A stretch of DNA of 64,000 bases from Hyphomicrobiales bacterium (GCA_004144345.1 SEEL01000018.1:1-64000), one strand, 5' to 3'; positions 54,595 to 63,487 are shown, counted from the first letter of the stretch. The notes: generated by a model from the sequence alone, not told the origin. Numbers and translations: made by a program.

Positions 54595-55743
54595 ATGGCT
54601 ACCAAGCGCGACTTTTACGATGTGCTGGGTGTGCCCAAGGGCTCCGATGAGGCGGCCCTCAAGGGCGCCTACCGCAAGCTGGCCATGCAGTTCCACCCGG
54701 ATCGCAATCCGGGCAATGCCGACGCCGAGCATAAGTTCAAGGAAATCAACGAAGCCTACGACACGCTGAAGGATCCCCAGAAGCGCGCCGCCTATGACCG
54801 CTTCGGTCACGCCGCCTTCGAGAATGGCAGCCGTGGCCCGCAGGGCGGACCCGGCTTCGGCCCCGAATTCTCCTCCTCCATGTCCGATATCTTCGAGGAC
54901 ATCTTCGGCGACTTCATGGGCGGCAATGGCGGCGGCCGTCGCGGCGGCGGCCAGCAGTCGCGCCTGCGCGGTTCCGATCTGCGCTACAATCTCGAAATCG
55001 CACTCGAGGAAGCCTATTCCGGCCACACCGTCGAGATCGACGTGCCCACCCTCGTCACCTGCAAGACCTGCGATGGCGGCGGCGCCAAGCCCGGTACCGG
55101 CATGTCCACCTGCAAGCATTGCAGCGGGCACGGCAAGGTTCGCGCGGCGCAGGGCTTCTTCACCATCGAGCGCACCTGCCCGGTCTGCCAGGGCCGCGGC
55201 CAGATGCTCGATCAGCCCTGCACCGATTGCGGTGGCCAGGGCCGCAAGCAGGAAAACCGCAAGCTCAGCGTCGATATCCCGCGCGGCATCGAGGATGGCA
55301 CCCGCATCCGTCTCGCCAATGAAGGTGAAGCGGGCCTGCGCGGCGGCCCGCCCGGCGATCTCTACATCTTCATTTCGGTCAAGCCGCACGACCTCTTCCA
55401 TCGTGACGGCGCCGATCTCTATGCGCGCGTCCCCATCGCCATGACCACGGCGGCGCTCGGCGGCGAATTCGAAGTGCCCACCCTAGATGGCGCCCGCGCC
55501 AAGGTGAAAGTCTCGCCCGGCACCCAGCCCGGCCAGCGCGTTCGCCTCAAATCGAAGGGCATGCCCGTGCTGCGCTCCAAGGATCAGGGCGATCTCTACG
55601 TCCAGCTCGACGTCGAGACCCCGCAGAACCTCAACAAGCGCCAGCGCGAACTGCTCGAAGAATTCCACCGCGCCACGACGAAAGACACGTCACCCACCTC
55701 CGACGGTTTCTTCGCCAAGCTCGGCAAGCTGTTCGAAAGCTGA
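54595..55743 (+). CDS. dnaJ: Chaperone protein DnaJ
   Basis: Hsp40 co-chaperone that delivers clients to DnaK; 382 residues. J domain with HPD (FHPDRNPG, about 33-40), Gly/Phe region, four zinc repeats ([32 protein letters not shown]) and two C-terminal beta domains. Its start lies just after a palindromic repeat that may affect translation. The ribosome site GTGGGG is weak. Confidence 0.97.
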   Translation: MATKRDFYDVLGVPKGSDEAALKGAYRKLAMQFHPDRNPGNADAEHKFKEINEAYDTLKDPQKRAAYDRFGHAAFENGSRGPQGGPGFGPEFSSSMSDIFEDIFGDFMGGNGGGRRGGGQQSRLRGSDLRYNLEIALEEAYSGHTVEIDVPTLVTCKTCDGGGAKPGTGMSTCKHCSGHGKVRAAQGFFTIERTCPVCQGRGQMLDQPCTDCGGQGRKQENRKLSVDIPRGIEDGTRIRLANEGEAGLRGGPPGDLYIFISVKPHDLFHRDGADLYARVPIAMTTAALGGEFEVPTLDGARAKVKVSPGTQPGQRVRLKSKGMPVLRSKDQGDLYVQLDVETPQNLNKRQRELLEEFHRATTKDTSPTSDGFFAKLGKLFES

Positions 55744-55755
55744 TCCGGCGCCGCC

Positions 55756-56136
55756 ATGGAGTTCACCAGACTCGAAACGGCGGCGCTCGCGCAATTCACG
55801 GCATATTACGCGCACGAATTTCCCGCGCTGGGCGAGCATCTGAGGCACGCCCGGCCCGTGGCGCGCCTCAACACCGGCAATGGCTTCTATACCGATCTGG
55901 CGGTGGCGCTCCACCTGCCACGACTAGAATGCGATTCGCCTCTCGATAACCTCACCTGCCGTTTCGACGGAATGAAAGAGGGTCTCGAGCTGTTACTCTT
56001 CTTCAGGAACGGTGCAGCCTCTCTGCTCGAAGGCTACGCCATCGCCGGCGAGGACACATCCTCGATCGATCTCGTCACTTCTGGCTTCAGCGACATCGTC
56101 CCGCTCTGGCCCGCACGGAAAGACACAAATGGCTGA
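55756..56136 (+). CDS. Hypothetical protein
   Basis: Protein of 126 residues, not recognised; soluble with no signal peptide. It begins MEFTRLETAALAQFTAYYAHEFP and has a beta-rich second half (LECDSPLDNLTCRFDGM..LELLLFFRNG). It starts 13 bases after dnaJ and overlaps the next gene by 8, so it is read with the flavin reductase. Some codons (ctc, cgt) differ from its neighbours. Confidence 0.65.
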   Translation: MEFTRLETAALAQFTAYYAHEFPALGEHLRHARPVARLNTGNGFYTDLAVALHLPRLECDSPLDNLTCRFDGMKEGLELLLFFRNGAASLLEGYAIAGEDTSSIDLVTSGFSDIVPLWPARKDTNG

Positions 56137-56695
56137 CCCGACATCCCGCACCGCCATCACCCTCTGTGGCTCGCTTCGCGCCGGCTCGATCAACGAAGTG
56201 CTGCGCCAGCACATGTCGAAGAAGCTGCGCGAGGCCGGCGTTGATGTCACCGATCTCGATCTGGCCGATTTCGACATGCCGGTCTTCAATCAGGATCTTG
56301 AGGCCGGGCACACGCCCGAGGCTGCGGTGCGTCTCGCCGAACTGTTCCGCTCGCACGACATCGTCCTCATTATCTCGCCCGAATATAATGGCGGCGTTAC
56401 CCCGTTGGTCGCCAACACCATTTCGTGGATCTCGCGGCAGAAGCCGAGCCCGTTCCGGCATGCCATCTTCGGCATCGGCGGCGTCAGCAACGGCAAATAC
56501 GGCACCATCTTCGGCCTCTCCCACCTGCGCGATACGCTGAGCAAGGTCGGCGCGCTGGTGGTGCCGACGCTGCTCGGTCTCGGCCCCTTCGAGGACGCCA
56601 TCGACGCCGATGGCAATCCCACCGAATCCGGCATCCAGTGGAAGGTCGGCCAGATGGTGAAGGAGCTCACCCATTTCTCGCGCGGCGGCATCTGA
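56129..56695 (+). CDS. NADPH-dependent FMN reductase family protein
   Basis: Flavodoxin-like reductase of 188 residues: FMN phosphate loop GSLRAGSINEVL, ISPEYNGGVTPLVANTISWISR for the isoalloxazine site, and GIGGVSNGKYGTIFGLSHLRD. It probably reduces FMN, quinones or azo compounds. Start ATG 56129; the stop overlaps the next gene by one base. Confidence 0.88.
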   Translation: MADPTSRTAITLCGSLRAGSINEVLRQHMSKKLREAGVDVTDLDLADFDMPVFNQDLEAGHTPEAAVRLAELFRSHDIVLIISPEYNGGVTPLVANTISWISRQKPSPFRHAIFGIGGVSNGKYGTIFGLSHLRDTLSKVGALVVPTLLGLGPFEDAIDADGNPTESGIQWKVGQMVKELTHFSRGGI

Positions 56696-57204
56696 TGCTT
56701 GAGACACCGCGCCTGAAGCTGGTGCCGCACGCGCCGGAATATTTCGAGGCCTATGCCGAGTTCTGGTCGAAAGACCCCGGCCCCTTCCTCCGCGGCCTCG
56801 CCCCCATGCATCAGTCCGACGCCTGGACGCGCCTGCTTCGCCATTACGGCCACTGGACCGCCTTCGGTTACGGTCCCTTCCTCGGCTTCGACGAGAACAA
56901 CGTTCTGGTGGCCGAGGCCGGTTATCTCGATTTCAAGCGCGGCGTCTCACCGCGCTTCGATGGCGTGCCCGAGGGCATGTGGAAGATCGACCTCGCCTAC
57001 CACGGGCTGGGTCTTGCCACTGAAACCATGGCCGCCATCACCGCCTGGTACGATTCCCGGCGGATCGCCCCCCGCGCCGTCTGCATGATCGACCCGGCCA
57101 ACACCGCCTCGATCAAGGTCGCCCAGCGCCTCGGCTTCACCGAATTCGGGAGCACCACCTACCGCGACACCCCCGTCACCCTGTTCGAGCGCCCCGCGCC
57201 CTGA
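56695..57204 (+). CDS. GNAT N-acetyltransferase
   Basis: Protein of 169 residues of the RimJ group: LETPRLKLVPHAPEYFEAYAEFW, DLAYHGLGLATETMAAITAWYD (acetyl-CoA segment) and DPANTASIKVAQRLGFTEF. It is coupled to the flavin reductase by TGATG. Substrate unknown. Confidence 0.85.
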   Translation: MLETPRLKLVPHAPEYFEAYAEFWSKDPGPFLRGLAPMHQSDAWTRLLRHYGHWTAFGYGPFLGFDENNVLVAEAGYLDFKRGVSPRFDGVPEGMWKIDLAYHGLGLATETMAAITAWYDSRRIAPRAVCMIDPANTASIKVAQRLGFTEFGSTTYRDTPVTLFERPAP

Positions 57205-57223
57205 AGCCTGTCTCGCTTGCCGC

Positions 57224-57826
57224 TCAGCGGAACGGCGCGAGAGTGTCCAGCAGGGACATGCCCGCCATCCAGTGTTTCGCCTGCCAGCCCGCAAGCCGCG
57301 CACCCTCGACATTGGGCAGCGTGTCGTCCACCAGCACCAGCTGTTCGGCCGCTTCCCCTACTTGGACTGCAGCGCGCTCGAAGAACGCGGGCTCTGGCTT
57401 TCGCGCGCCCAGCGCCGCCGAATAGACGATGCCATCGAGATGGGCGCCAAGGCCGAGCGTCTCCATCAGCCAGTGCGCCCGCAGATGCTCCTGATTGGTC
57501 GCCAGCATCACGCGCAGCCCCGCCGCCCGCAGTTCACCGATGTCGTCGAGCATGCCGGGGGTCAGGCGTGAATCGTTGCTGAACCAATAGTCGATGAGGG
57601 TCTGCGCCTCGATCTGCGGCGCGATGTCGGCCAGCACGTCCGTCAGGCGCGGCAGCATCGGCTCGCGGCCCGTCACGATCGCCGTCCAGTGGCGCTCGAA
57701 GAATGCCGCCTTCAGCAGTGGCAAGGGCAGGCCCAGATCGGTCTCGAGGTCGGTGAACAGCGGCTTGCCGTCCTGCGGCCGCCCGCTGATGAGCACGCCA
57801 TCGACATCCAGCATCAGGACTTTCAC
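57224..57826 (-). CDS. HAD family hydrolase
   Basis: Phosphatase-like protein of 200 residues. Motif I LMLDVDGVLISG, motif II ATNQ, motif III ARKPEPAFF and motif IV VLVDDTLPNVEGA are all present. GTG 57826 overlaps the upstream TfoX_C gene (GTGA); the track frame is longer. Last gene of a MarR-TfoX_C-HAD operon. Substrate unknown. Confidence 0.85.
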   Translation of the reverse strand: MKVLMLDVDGVLISGRPQDGKPLFTDLETDLGLPLPLLKAAFFERHWTAIVTGREPMLPRLTDVLADIAPQIEAQTLIDYWFSNDSRLTPGMLDDIGELRAAGLRVMLATNQEHLRAHWLMETLGLGAHLDGIVYSAALGARKPEPAFFERAAVQVGEAAEQLVLVDDTLPNVEGARLAGWQAKHWMAGMSLLDTLAPFR

Positions 57827-58071
57827 TTCGCCTCGCGCGCCAGCTTCTCGCGCTGCGTCACGGTCAGCCTGTGCCACCGCACCCCGCGTACCGCCCCGGC
57901 CAGCGCATAACGCGTCGACACGCACGCATCATCGGGCAGCACATGGCGGATACGCCTGAACGCCTCGGCGTCGCCGATCTCCGTCAGCTGTTCCGCCGTC
58001 TCGACGCCCGCCTCGCGCAGCCGTCCCGCCAGCACCTTGCCGATATTGGGCAGATGTTCGAGCGCACTCAT
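57823..58071 (-). CDS. TfoX C-terminal domain protein
   Basis: Protein of 82 residues that is only the TfoX C-terminal, helix-hairpin-helix-like domain: LEHLPNIGKVLAGRLREAGVETAEQLTEIGDAEAFRRI. Full-length TfoX (Sxy) governs competence; isolated C-domains are common and of unknown role. Overlaps MarR upstream and HAD downstream by four bases each. Confidence 0.82.
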   Translation of the reverse strand: MSALEHLPNIGKVLAGRLREAGVETAEQLTEIGDAEAFRRIRHVLPDDACVSTRYALAGAVRGVRWHRLTVTQREKLAREAK

Positions 58072-58520
58072 CGTCCATGTCCTCCCCCCGGCAGGTGGCC
58101 GTCGAGCCCGAACAGCTCCACCGCATCTTCCAGCGCCGCTTTCAGCGCATCGAGCCGCGCCGGATCGGTCTCGATCTCGCGCAGCCGGTTCGGCCCGGCC
58201 ATCGGCGCCCGCGCCACCAGCTCGCGTCCCTTGTCGGTCAGTGCCACATTGCGCGCCCGCTTGTCCCGCTCGTCGCGGCTGACGCTCACCAGCCCCATCA
58301 CCCGCAATTCGTCGATCGCCTGGCCCAGCGTCGCCGGATGCATCACCAGCGATTTGCGCAGCGCCGCCAGCGGCAGGGCAGGGCGCTCGGCCAAGAGCCG
58401 CAGCACCGCCAGCTGCAGCCCGGTCACCCCGAACTCCTTGCGAAGCGTCTGGTTGAAATTCTGAATCGCCTGGTCCAGCCGGACCCAGGCGACAATCGCC
58501 GACAAAGCCTGCATCTGCAT
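58068..58520 (-). CDS. MarR-family transcriptional regulator
   Basis: Winged-helix repressor of 150 residues from ATG 58520 (AGGA six bases before). GVTGLQLAVLRLLAERPALPLAALRKSLVMHPATLGQAIDELRVMGLV is the DNA-binding core, followed by the wing SRDERDKRARNVALTDKG. First gene of the operon. Two repeated 16-mers with TATG/CATA dyads directly upstream are probably its own operators. Confidence 0.88.
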   Translation of the reverse strand: MQMQALSAIVAWVRLDQAIQNFNQTLRKEFGVTGLQLAVLRLLAERPALPLAALRKSLVMHPATLGQAIDELRVMGLVSVSRDERDKRARNVALTDKGRELVARAPMAGPNRLREIETDPARLDALKAALEDAVELFGLDGHLPGGGHGR

Positions 58521-58527
58521 AGCAATC

Positions 58528-58543
58528 CTATGCCACCATAATA
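58528..58543 (-). promoter_or_regulatory. MarR operator candidate, proximal
   Basis: CTATGCCACCATAATA. Read on the minus strand it includes TATTAT, a possible -10, and lies seven bases before the marR start. Confidence 0.5.
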
Positions 58544-58569
58544 GCCGCGCCGGAAGGGGCTCGCAGGTG

Positions 58570-58585
58570 CTATGCCGCCATAATA
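58570..58585 (-). promoter_or_regulatory. MarR operator candidate, distal
   Basis: CTATGCCGCCATAATA, one base different from the proximal copy and 42 bases from it (four helical turns), with TATG-N4-CATA dyad symmetry. Confidence 0.5.
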
Positions 58586-58613
58586 CCGGCAATTCTGTCA
58601 GTCGGCACGGATA

Positions 58614-58646
58614 CCCTCTCCCGCCTGCGGGTGAGGGGGGACCGCC
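58614..58646. repeat. GC-rich palindrome upstream of pyrF
   Basis: CCTCTCCCGCCTGCGGGTGAGGGGGGACCG; it abuts the next element exactly as at 50467-50538. Confidence 0.65.
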
Positions 58647-58650
58647 CAAG

Positions 58651-58692
58651 CGGTTGGACGAGCCAGCCTTCTTGGGCTGGATCGGACAGAGC
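58651..58692. repeat. TTCTT-loop palindrome family, copy 6
   Basis: CGGTTGGACGAGCCAGCC-TTCTTG-GGCTGGATCGGACAGAGC. Compared with copy 1 the inner stem has CCAGCC/GGCTGG in place of CGAGCC/GGCTCG, a compensated change. Confidence 0.7.
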
Positions 58693-58807
58693 ACAAGAAT
58701 GCAACCGGGTGGGAGAGGGGTGCACCTTGCACCGGCCCCCGGATCGGGCTTCCCGCCTTGCCACCCGCCGCCAACTCAGGCAGAAGCGGCAAAATCGGAG
58801 ATCGCCC

Positions 58808-59503
58808 ATGACCGGTACACTGATCGTCGCCCTCGATGTGGATAGCCGCAGGGAGGCCGAGTCGCTCGTGTCCGCCCTCGATGGCACCGCCGACTTCTTC
58901 AAGATCGGCTACCAGCTGTTTTACGGCGGTGACGGCTTCGCCCTCGGCAAGGATCTGCTCCGCGCCGGCAAGCGCGTGTTCTTCGACCTCAAGCTCCTCG
59001 ATATCGACAACACCGTCGAACGCGGCGTCGCCGCCATCGCCGGGACGGGCGCCACGATGCTCACCGTCCACGCCTACCCCCAATGCATGCGCGCCGCCGT
59101 CAAAGGCGCCGCCGGCACCGGTCTCACCATCCTCGGCGTCTCCGTGCTCACCTCGATGGACGACAATGACGTCGCGGAGGCCGGCTTCGCCCGCGACACC
59201 GCCGGCCTCGTCTCGCTGCGCGCCGGCCAGGCCCGCGCCGCCGGCATTGGCGGTCTCGTCTGCTCGCCGCTCGAGGCCGAAATGGTCCGCTCGATCGTCG
59301 GGCCCGGCATGGCCATCGTCACCCCCGGCATCCGCCCCGCCGGTGCCGCCGCCGGCGACCAGAAGCGCATCCTCGGCCCGGCCGAGGCGCTCGCCGCCGG
59401 TGCTAGCCATCTCGTTGTCGGCCGCCCGATCACGGCGTCAGCCGATCCCGCCGAAGCCGCCCGCCGCATCGTTGCCGAAATGCACGGCCACGCCTTTGCC
59501 TGA
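58808..59503 (+). CDS. pyrF: Orotidine 5'-phosphate decarboxylase
   Basis: Final step of UMP synthesis, TIM barrel, 231 residues from ATG 58808. LIVALDVDSRREAESLV, the catalytic array FFDLKLLDIDNTVERGV (D..K..D), VHAYPQCMRAAVKG and PGIRPAG are characteristic. The track frame is longer because it reads back through a repeat. Confidence 0.95.
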   Translation: MTGTLIVALDVDSRREAESLVSALDGTADFFKIGYQLFYGGDGFALGKDLLRAGKRVFFDLKLLDIDNTVERGVAAIAGTGATMLTVHAYPQCMRAAVKGAAGTGLTILGVSVLTSMDDNDVAEAGFARDTAGLVSLRAGQARAAGIGGLVCSPLEAEMVRSIVGPGMAIVTPGIRPAGAAAGDQKRILGPAEALAAGASHLVVGRPITASADPAEAARRIVAEMHGHAFA

Positions 59504-59550
59504 GGCACCCGCCGGTGGAATAGTGCGGCTGTGACGCGTAAGGAACTGCC

Positions 59551-60366
59551 ATGACCGATCTTCGCATTGCCATCGCCGGCGCCGGTGGGCGCATGGGCGC
59601 CGCCAACATCCGCGCCGTCGCCGCCACCCCCGGCCTCGTCGTCCACGCCGCCTTCGACCGTCCCGGCTCATCGGCCATTGGCCGCGACGCCGGCGACTGG
59701 GCCGGCATCGACACGCTCGGCGTCACCATCGGCGACAATGCCGAAGCCGCGCTGGCGGGCGCCGACGGCCTCATCGATTTCACCGCCCCGGCGGTCAGCG
59801 TGCTGCTCTCCGAACTCGCGGCGCCGCGCGGCCTCATCCACATCATCGGCACCACCGGCTGCTCGCGCGAGGAAGACTGGGCCATCCAGAAGGCCGGCTC
59901 GGCCGGTGCGCGCATCGTCAAGGCGGGCAATTTCTCGCTCGGCCTCAATGTGCTGCTCGGCCTCGTGCGCCAGGCGGCGCAGGCGCTGCCGGATTACGAC
60001 ATCGAGATCCTCGAAATGCACCACAGCAAGAAGGTCGATGCCCCCTCGGGCACGGCGTTGATGCTGGGCGAAGCGGCCGCCGAGGGCCGCGGCATCGATC
60101 TGGCGCAGCATTCCGTGCGCGTCCGGGATGGCCACACCGGCCCGCGCGAAGCCGGCACCATCGGCTTTGCCACGCTCCGCGGCGGCAATGTCGTCGGCGA
60201 TCACAGCGTCATCTTTGCCGGCGAGAACGAGCGCATCGACATTGCGCATCACGCTGCCGATCGCGGCATGTTCGCGGCGGGCGCGGTCAAGGCCATGCTC
60301 TGGGCCGCCAACCAGCCGCCGGGATTTTACGATATGGCCGACGTGCTCGGCTTCAAGGGGAACTGA
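59551..60366 (+). CDS. dapB: 4-hydroxy-tetrahydrodipicolinate reductase
   Basis: Lysine/diaminopimelate pathway reductase, 271 residues. NAD(P) fold [33 protein letters not shown], and substrate motif [16 protein letters not shown] with its catalytic His-Lys. It precedes gpmA by two bases, which is a common pair in Hyphomicrobiales. Confidence 0.96.
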   Translation: MTDLRIAIAGAGGRMGAANIRAVAATPGLVVHAAFDRPGSSAIGRDAGDWAGIDTLGVTIGDNAEAALAGADGLIDFTAPAVSVLLSELAAPRGLIHIIGTTGCSREEDWAIQKAGSAGARIVKAGNFSLGLNVLLGLVRQAAQALPDYDIEILEMHHSKKVDAPSGTALMLGEAAAEGRGIDLAQHSVRVRDGHTGPREAGTIGFATLRGGNVVGDHSVIFAGENERIDIAHHAADRGMFAAGAVKAMLWAANQPPGFYDMADVLGFKGN

Positions 60367-60368
60367 TA

Positions 60369-60980
60369 ATGGCCGGAACGCTGATCCTCGTCCGTCATGG
60401 CGAGAGCGAGTGGAATCTCAAGAACCTCTTCACCGGCTGGAAGAACCCCGATCTCACCGAAAAAGGCATCGGCGAAGCCACGGCCACCGGCGCCAAGCTC
60501 AAGGCCGCCGGCCTCGTGCCCGACGCCTATTTCACCTCGGCGCTGCGCCGCGCCCAGCACACGCTCGACCTCATCCTTGCCGAGCTCGGCATCGTCAATG
60601 TCGTGATCGTCAGGAACCAGGCGCTCAACGAGCGCGACTATGGCGATCTCGCCGGTCTCAACAAGGCCGATGCCGCCAAGCAATGGGGCGATGAGCAGGT
60701 CCACATCTGGCGTCGCTCCTACGACATCCCGCCGCCCGGCGGTGAATCGCTGAAGGACACCGCGGCCCGCACGCTGCCCTATTACGAAGAACACATCCTG
60801 CCGCTGGTCCAGGCCGGCAAGACCGTCCTCGTCGCCGCCCACGGCAATTCATTACGCTCCATGGTCATGGCCATCGAGAACCTCAGCCCCGACGAAATCC
60901 TGAAGCGCGAAATCGCCACCGGCGAACCCGTGCTCTACCGCATCGGCACGTCGGGAAGGCTCGAAAAGGCGGAACTGTAA
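60369..60980 (+). CDS. gpmA: 2,3-bisphosphoglycerate-dependent phosphoglycerate mutase
   Basis: Glycolytic 3-PGA/2-PGA interconversion. 203 residues, the short alphaproteobacterial form. Phospho-His in [30 protein letters not shown], the PPPGGESL loop, second His in [13 protein letters not shown]. Confidence 0.95.
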   Translation: MAGTLILVRHGESEWNLKNLFTGWKNPDLTEKGIGEATATGAKLKAAGLVPDAYFTSALRRAQHTLDLILAELGIVNVVIVRNQALNERDYGDLAGLNKADAAKQWGDEQVHIWRRSYDIPPPGGESLKDTAARTLPYYEEHILPLVQAGKTVLVAAHGNSLRSMVMAIENLSPDEILKREIATGEPVLYRIGTSGRLEKAEL

Positions 60981-60984
60981 TAGG

Positions 60985-61005
60985 GGTGGGGCACCGAGCC
61001 CCACC
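60985..61005. terminator. Hairpin between gpmA and the Ada-like gene
   Basis: GGTGGGGC-ACCGA-GCCCCACC, 8 bp perfect, between two convergent stop codons. No U-tract; probably bidirectional and weak. Confidence 0.5.
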
Positions 61006-61007
61006 AG

Positions 61008-61871
61008 CTACGCGGCAATGACTCCGGCTTCCCAGCCAAGGATCGCGCGCTTGCGCGGCACGCCCCAGTGATAGCCGGTCAGCGCCCCGGTCGAGCCGAC
61101 CACCCGGTGGCACGGCACCACGAAGCTGATCGGGTTCTTGCCCACCGCCGCGCCCACCGCGCGTGAGGCGCTCGGCCTGCCGATATGCTCGGCCACATCA
61201 TGATAGGTCGTGGCGCGGCCCACCGGTATCTTCAGCAGCGTCTCCCACACCTTCACCTCGAAATCGGTGCCGATCAGCACCAGCTTCACCGGCTGCTGCG
61301 GGTCCCAGCGGCCGGGCTCGAACACCCGTGCCGCCACCGGCGCCACCTTCGCATCGTCGCGGACAAACCGCGCATTCGGCCAGCGGTCGCGCAAATCCTC
61401 GAAGGCCGCCTCGATGCTTGTCTCGCCATCGGCAAAGCCGATCCCGGCCAACCCATAATCCGTGACGACAAGCACCGCCGTGCCGAACGGCGAGGGCGCC
61501 GCGCCCCACACCATGTCGAGCCCCGCGCCGCGCTGCCGGAACGCGCCCGGCGGCATCGCCTCATAGGTCACGAACAGATCGTGCAGCCGCGAGGTCGAGC
61601 TCAGCCCCACCGCATAAGTTGTCGCCAGCACGCTTTCCTTTTCGGCCAGCAGGCGCTTGGCATGATTGAGCGCCACCGCCTGCGCAAAACTCTTCGGCGT
61701 CAGCCCGCACCAGCGCCGGAAGAGATCGGTCAATTGCCGCTCGCTCATCCCGAGCGAACGCGAAAAGCGCGCCAGATCCACATCCTCCGCCCCGGTCTCG
61801 CTCAGATAGGCGATCGCCGCGCGGACGGTCTCGTAATCATCTTGAGGGGTAAAAGTCGGGTGCTGTGTCAT
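61008..61871 (-). CDS. Ada-like fusion: AraC helix-turn-helix plus methylguanine-DNA methyltransferase
   Basis: About 287 residues. Residues 10-110 are an AraC-type domain (LARFSRSLGMSERQLTDLFRRWCGLTPKSFAQ); the rest is an O6-alkylguanine transferase with VPCHRVVG containing the acceptor Cys and the N-terminal ribonuclease-like domain. The Cys-rich methylphosphotriester domain of E. coli Ada is missing, so it lacks the usual methylation switch. ATG 61871 is used; the track start is two codons upstream. Confidence 0.9.
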   Translation of the reverse strand: MTQHPTFTPQDDYETVRAAIAYLSETGAEDVDLARFSRSLGMSERQLTDLFRRWCGLTPKSFAQAVALNHAKRLLAEKESVLATTYAVGLSSTSRLHDLFVTYEAMPPGAFRQRGAGLDMVWGAAPSPFGTAVLVVTDYGLAGIGFADGETSIEAAFEDLRDRWPNARFVRDDAKVAPVAARVFEPGRWDPQQPVKLVLIGTDFEVKVWETLLKIPVGRATTYHDVAEHIGRPSASRAVGAAVGKNPISFVVPCHRVVGSTGALTGYHWGVPRKRAILGWEAGVIAA

Positions 61872-61935
61872 GCCCATTCAAATAGGCCCCGCCGTCAGGA
61901 GAAACGACCCGGTTTTCACGCAGTCGGCACGAATA

Positions 61936-61973
61936 TCCTCCCCCGTGCAACGGGGGAGGGGGACCGCGTAGCG
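61936..61973. repeat. GC-rich palindrome
   Basis: CCTCCCCCGTGCAACGGGGGAGG followed by the hairpin ACCGCGTAGCGGT. First element in a 394-base gap (61878-62271) that holds no gene. Confidence 0.65.
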
Positions 61974-62017
61974 GTGGTGGGGGCGGTCGAGAACACCGCG
62001 TCTCGTTGCACCCACAA

Positions 62018-62099
62018 CGTCATTCCCGCGCAGGCGGGAATCCAGAAACCACAACCACCATGCCGACTTCCCTGGATCCCCGCCTGCGCGGGGATGACG
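62018..62099. repeat. Inverted pair of 28-bp repeats
   Basis: CGTCATTCCCGCGCAGGCGG..ATCCAG (62018-62045) faces CTGGATCCCCGCCTGCGCGG..GATGACG (62072-62099); 26 of 28 bases are complementary. The unit is itself a small hairpin, so the whole is a hairpin of hairpins like a BIME of the REP class. CGTCATTCCCGCG repeats occur in many bacteria. Confidence 0.75.
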
Positions 62100-62118
62100 C
62101 AGTGGGCTGCCTACCCCA

Positions 62119-62185
62119 CCCACCACGCTACGCGTGGTCCCCCCTCCCCAGCGCTACGCGCCGAGGAGGGAGACCTGACTGCGGG
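62119..62185. repeat. GC-rich palindrome, inverted orientation
   Basis: CCCACCCACCACGCTACGCGTGGTCCCCCC followed by CTCCCCAGCGCTACGCGCCGAGGAGGGAG. Reverse-oriented relative of the unit at 61936. Confidence 0.55.
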
Positions 62186-62204
62186 CACCTTGAGTGGAGC
62201 CCAT

Positions 62205-62247
62205 CCCTCCCCACCGGGGAGGGGGGACCGGCGAAGCCGGTGGGTGG
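62205..62247. repeat. GC-rich palindrome
   Basis: CCCTCCCCACCGGGGAGGGGGGACCGGCGAAGCCGGTGGGTGGGG; closest relative is the fragment at the left end of the window. Confidence 0.65.
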
Positions 62248-62271
62248 GGCAGGCCACACCCACAGCGTCGC

Positions 62272-62751
62272 TCACCCCCGCGCCTTGCGCAGCGCCGTAC
62301 CAAACACCTTGCTCAGGCTCTGCTTGTCGTCGGCGCTGAGGAACGCGCCCACTCCCACCTTGCGGCCATTGTCCTTCAGCCACAGTGCATTGACCCGCTC
62401 ATTGTAGTCGCGGTCGATGACGAAGCGCACAGCCGCCGGCACGAAGCTCAGCACTTCCTCGACGCCCTTGGCATCCACCTTGCGCAGTTCCAGCGCGCCG
62501 GGCCACAGCGTCAGCACCTCATACGCCTTGCCCGCCCGCATCGAGATCGTCAGCGCCAGCCAGATCGCCAGCACGTCGAGCCCCATGAACCCGACCACCG
62601 GCCACGCCCCGGCGAAGTAGAAAACCACGCCCGGCACCAGCGCCAGCGCCGCCACCAGCCCGATCACCACCCGCTTGCCGCGCGGGCTCAGCGACCGGTG
62701 CGGCGTCAGCGTCGCGGCGAAAAGCGGCTTGGCTTGAGTTTTGGTCGACAT
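62272..62751 (-). CDS. DUF2244 membrane protein
   Basis: Protein of 159 residues with two adjacent helices (VVIGLVAALALVPGVVFYF and VVGFMGLDVLAIWLALTISM) and a soluble C-terminal part (VRFVIDRDYNERVNALWLKDNGRKVGVGAFLSADDK). The pattern matches DUF2244, often next to nth in alphaproteobacteria. Function unknown. It is divergent from nth by 36 bases, so they share a promoter region. Confidence 0.82.
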   Translation of the reverse strand: MSTKTQAKPLFAATLTPHRSLSPRGKRVVIGLVAALALVPGVVFYFAGAWPVVGFMGLDVLAIWLALTISMRAGKAYEVLTLWPGALELRKVDAKGVEEVLSFVPAAVRFVIDRDYNERVNALWLKDNGRKVGVGAFLSADDKQSLSKVFGTALRKARG

Positions 62752-62787
62752 GAGCCTGACTATAGCCCCCGAATCGGAGTTTTGAGA

Positions 62788-63486
62788 ATGGCGAAGGCGC
62801 CCGCCCGTCGATCAACTAAGCGACTGAAGCCTGACGAAATCGAGGCGATCTTCGCGACCTTCGCCGCCGCCAATCCCGAGCCCAAGGGCGAGCTGGTGGC
62901 GAGCAACGCCTTCACTTTGCTGGTCGCCGTGGTGCTCTCCGCCCAGGCGACCGATGCCGGCGTCAACAAGGCCACCCCGGCTCTGTTCAAGCTCGCCGAC
63001 ACACCGCAGAAAATGGTGAAACTCGGGGTCGAGAAGATCACCGACCTGATCAAGACCATCGGCCTGTTTCGCGGCAAGGCGAAGAACGTCTTCGCCCTCA
63101 GCCAGATCCTGATCGAGCGCTTCGATGGCGAGGTGCCCGCCGATCGCGAAGCGCTGGAATCGCTCCCCGGCGTCGGCCGCAAGACCGCCAATGTCGTCCT
63201 CAACATCGCCTTCGGCCAGCCCACCATCGCGGTCGACACGCATCTCTTCCGCGTCTCCAACCGCACCGGCCTCGCCCCCGGCAAGAATCCGCTCGAGGTC
63301 GAGCTCGGGCTGCTCAAGATCGTGCCGCAGCACTACATGCTGCACGCCCATCACTGGCTGATCCTGCACGGCCGCTACATCTGCAAGGCGCGCAAGCCCG
63401 AATGCTATCGCTGCCCCATATCAGAATGGTGCCGCTTCGAGCCGAAAACCCCGCCGCCCAAGAACTGGGACGGCGCGCCGGTCTAG
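62788..63486 (+). CDS. nth: Endonuclease III
   Basis: Bifunctional DNA glycosylase/AP lyase for oxidised pyrimidines; 232 residues from ATG 62788 (GGAG eight bases before). Helix-hairpin-helix LPGVGRKTANVVLN with catalytic Lys in this segment, then VDTHLFRVSNR with the catalytic Asp, and the 4Fe-4S cluster motif C-X6-C-X2-C-X5-C (CKARKPECYRCPISEWC). Confidence 0.96.
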   Translation: MAKAPARRSTKRLKPDEIEAIFATFAAANPEPKGELVASNAFTLLVAVVLSAQATDAGVNKATPALFKLADTPQKMVKLGVEKITDLIKTIGLFRGKAKNVFALSQILIERFDGEVPADREALESLPGVGRKTANVVLNIAFGQPTIAVDTHLFRVSNRTGLAPGKNPLEVELGLLKIVPQHYMLHAHHWLILHGRYICKARKPECYRCPISEWCRFEPKTPPPKNWDGAPV

Positions 63487-63487
63487 C

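Noticed and set aside
62111-62383. Minus-strand frame of 90 codons in the repeat nest before nth
   Set aside because: It is built almost entirely from palindromic repeats and overlaps the real DUF2244 gene out of frame.
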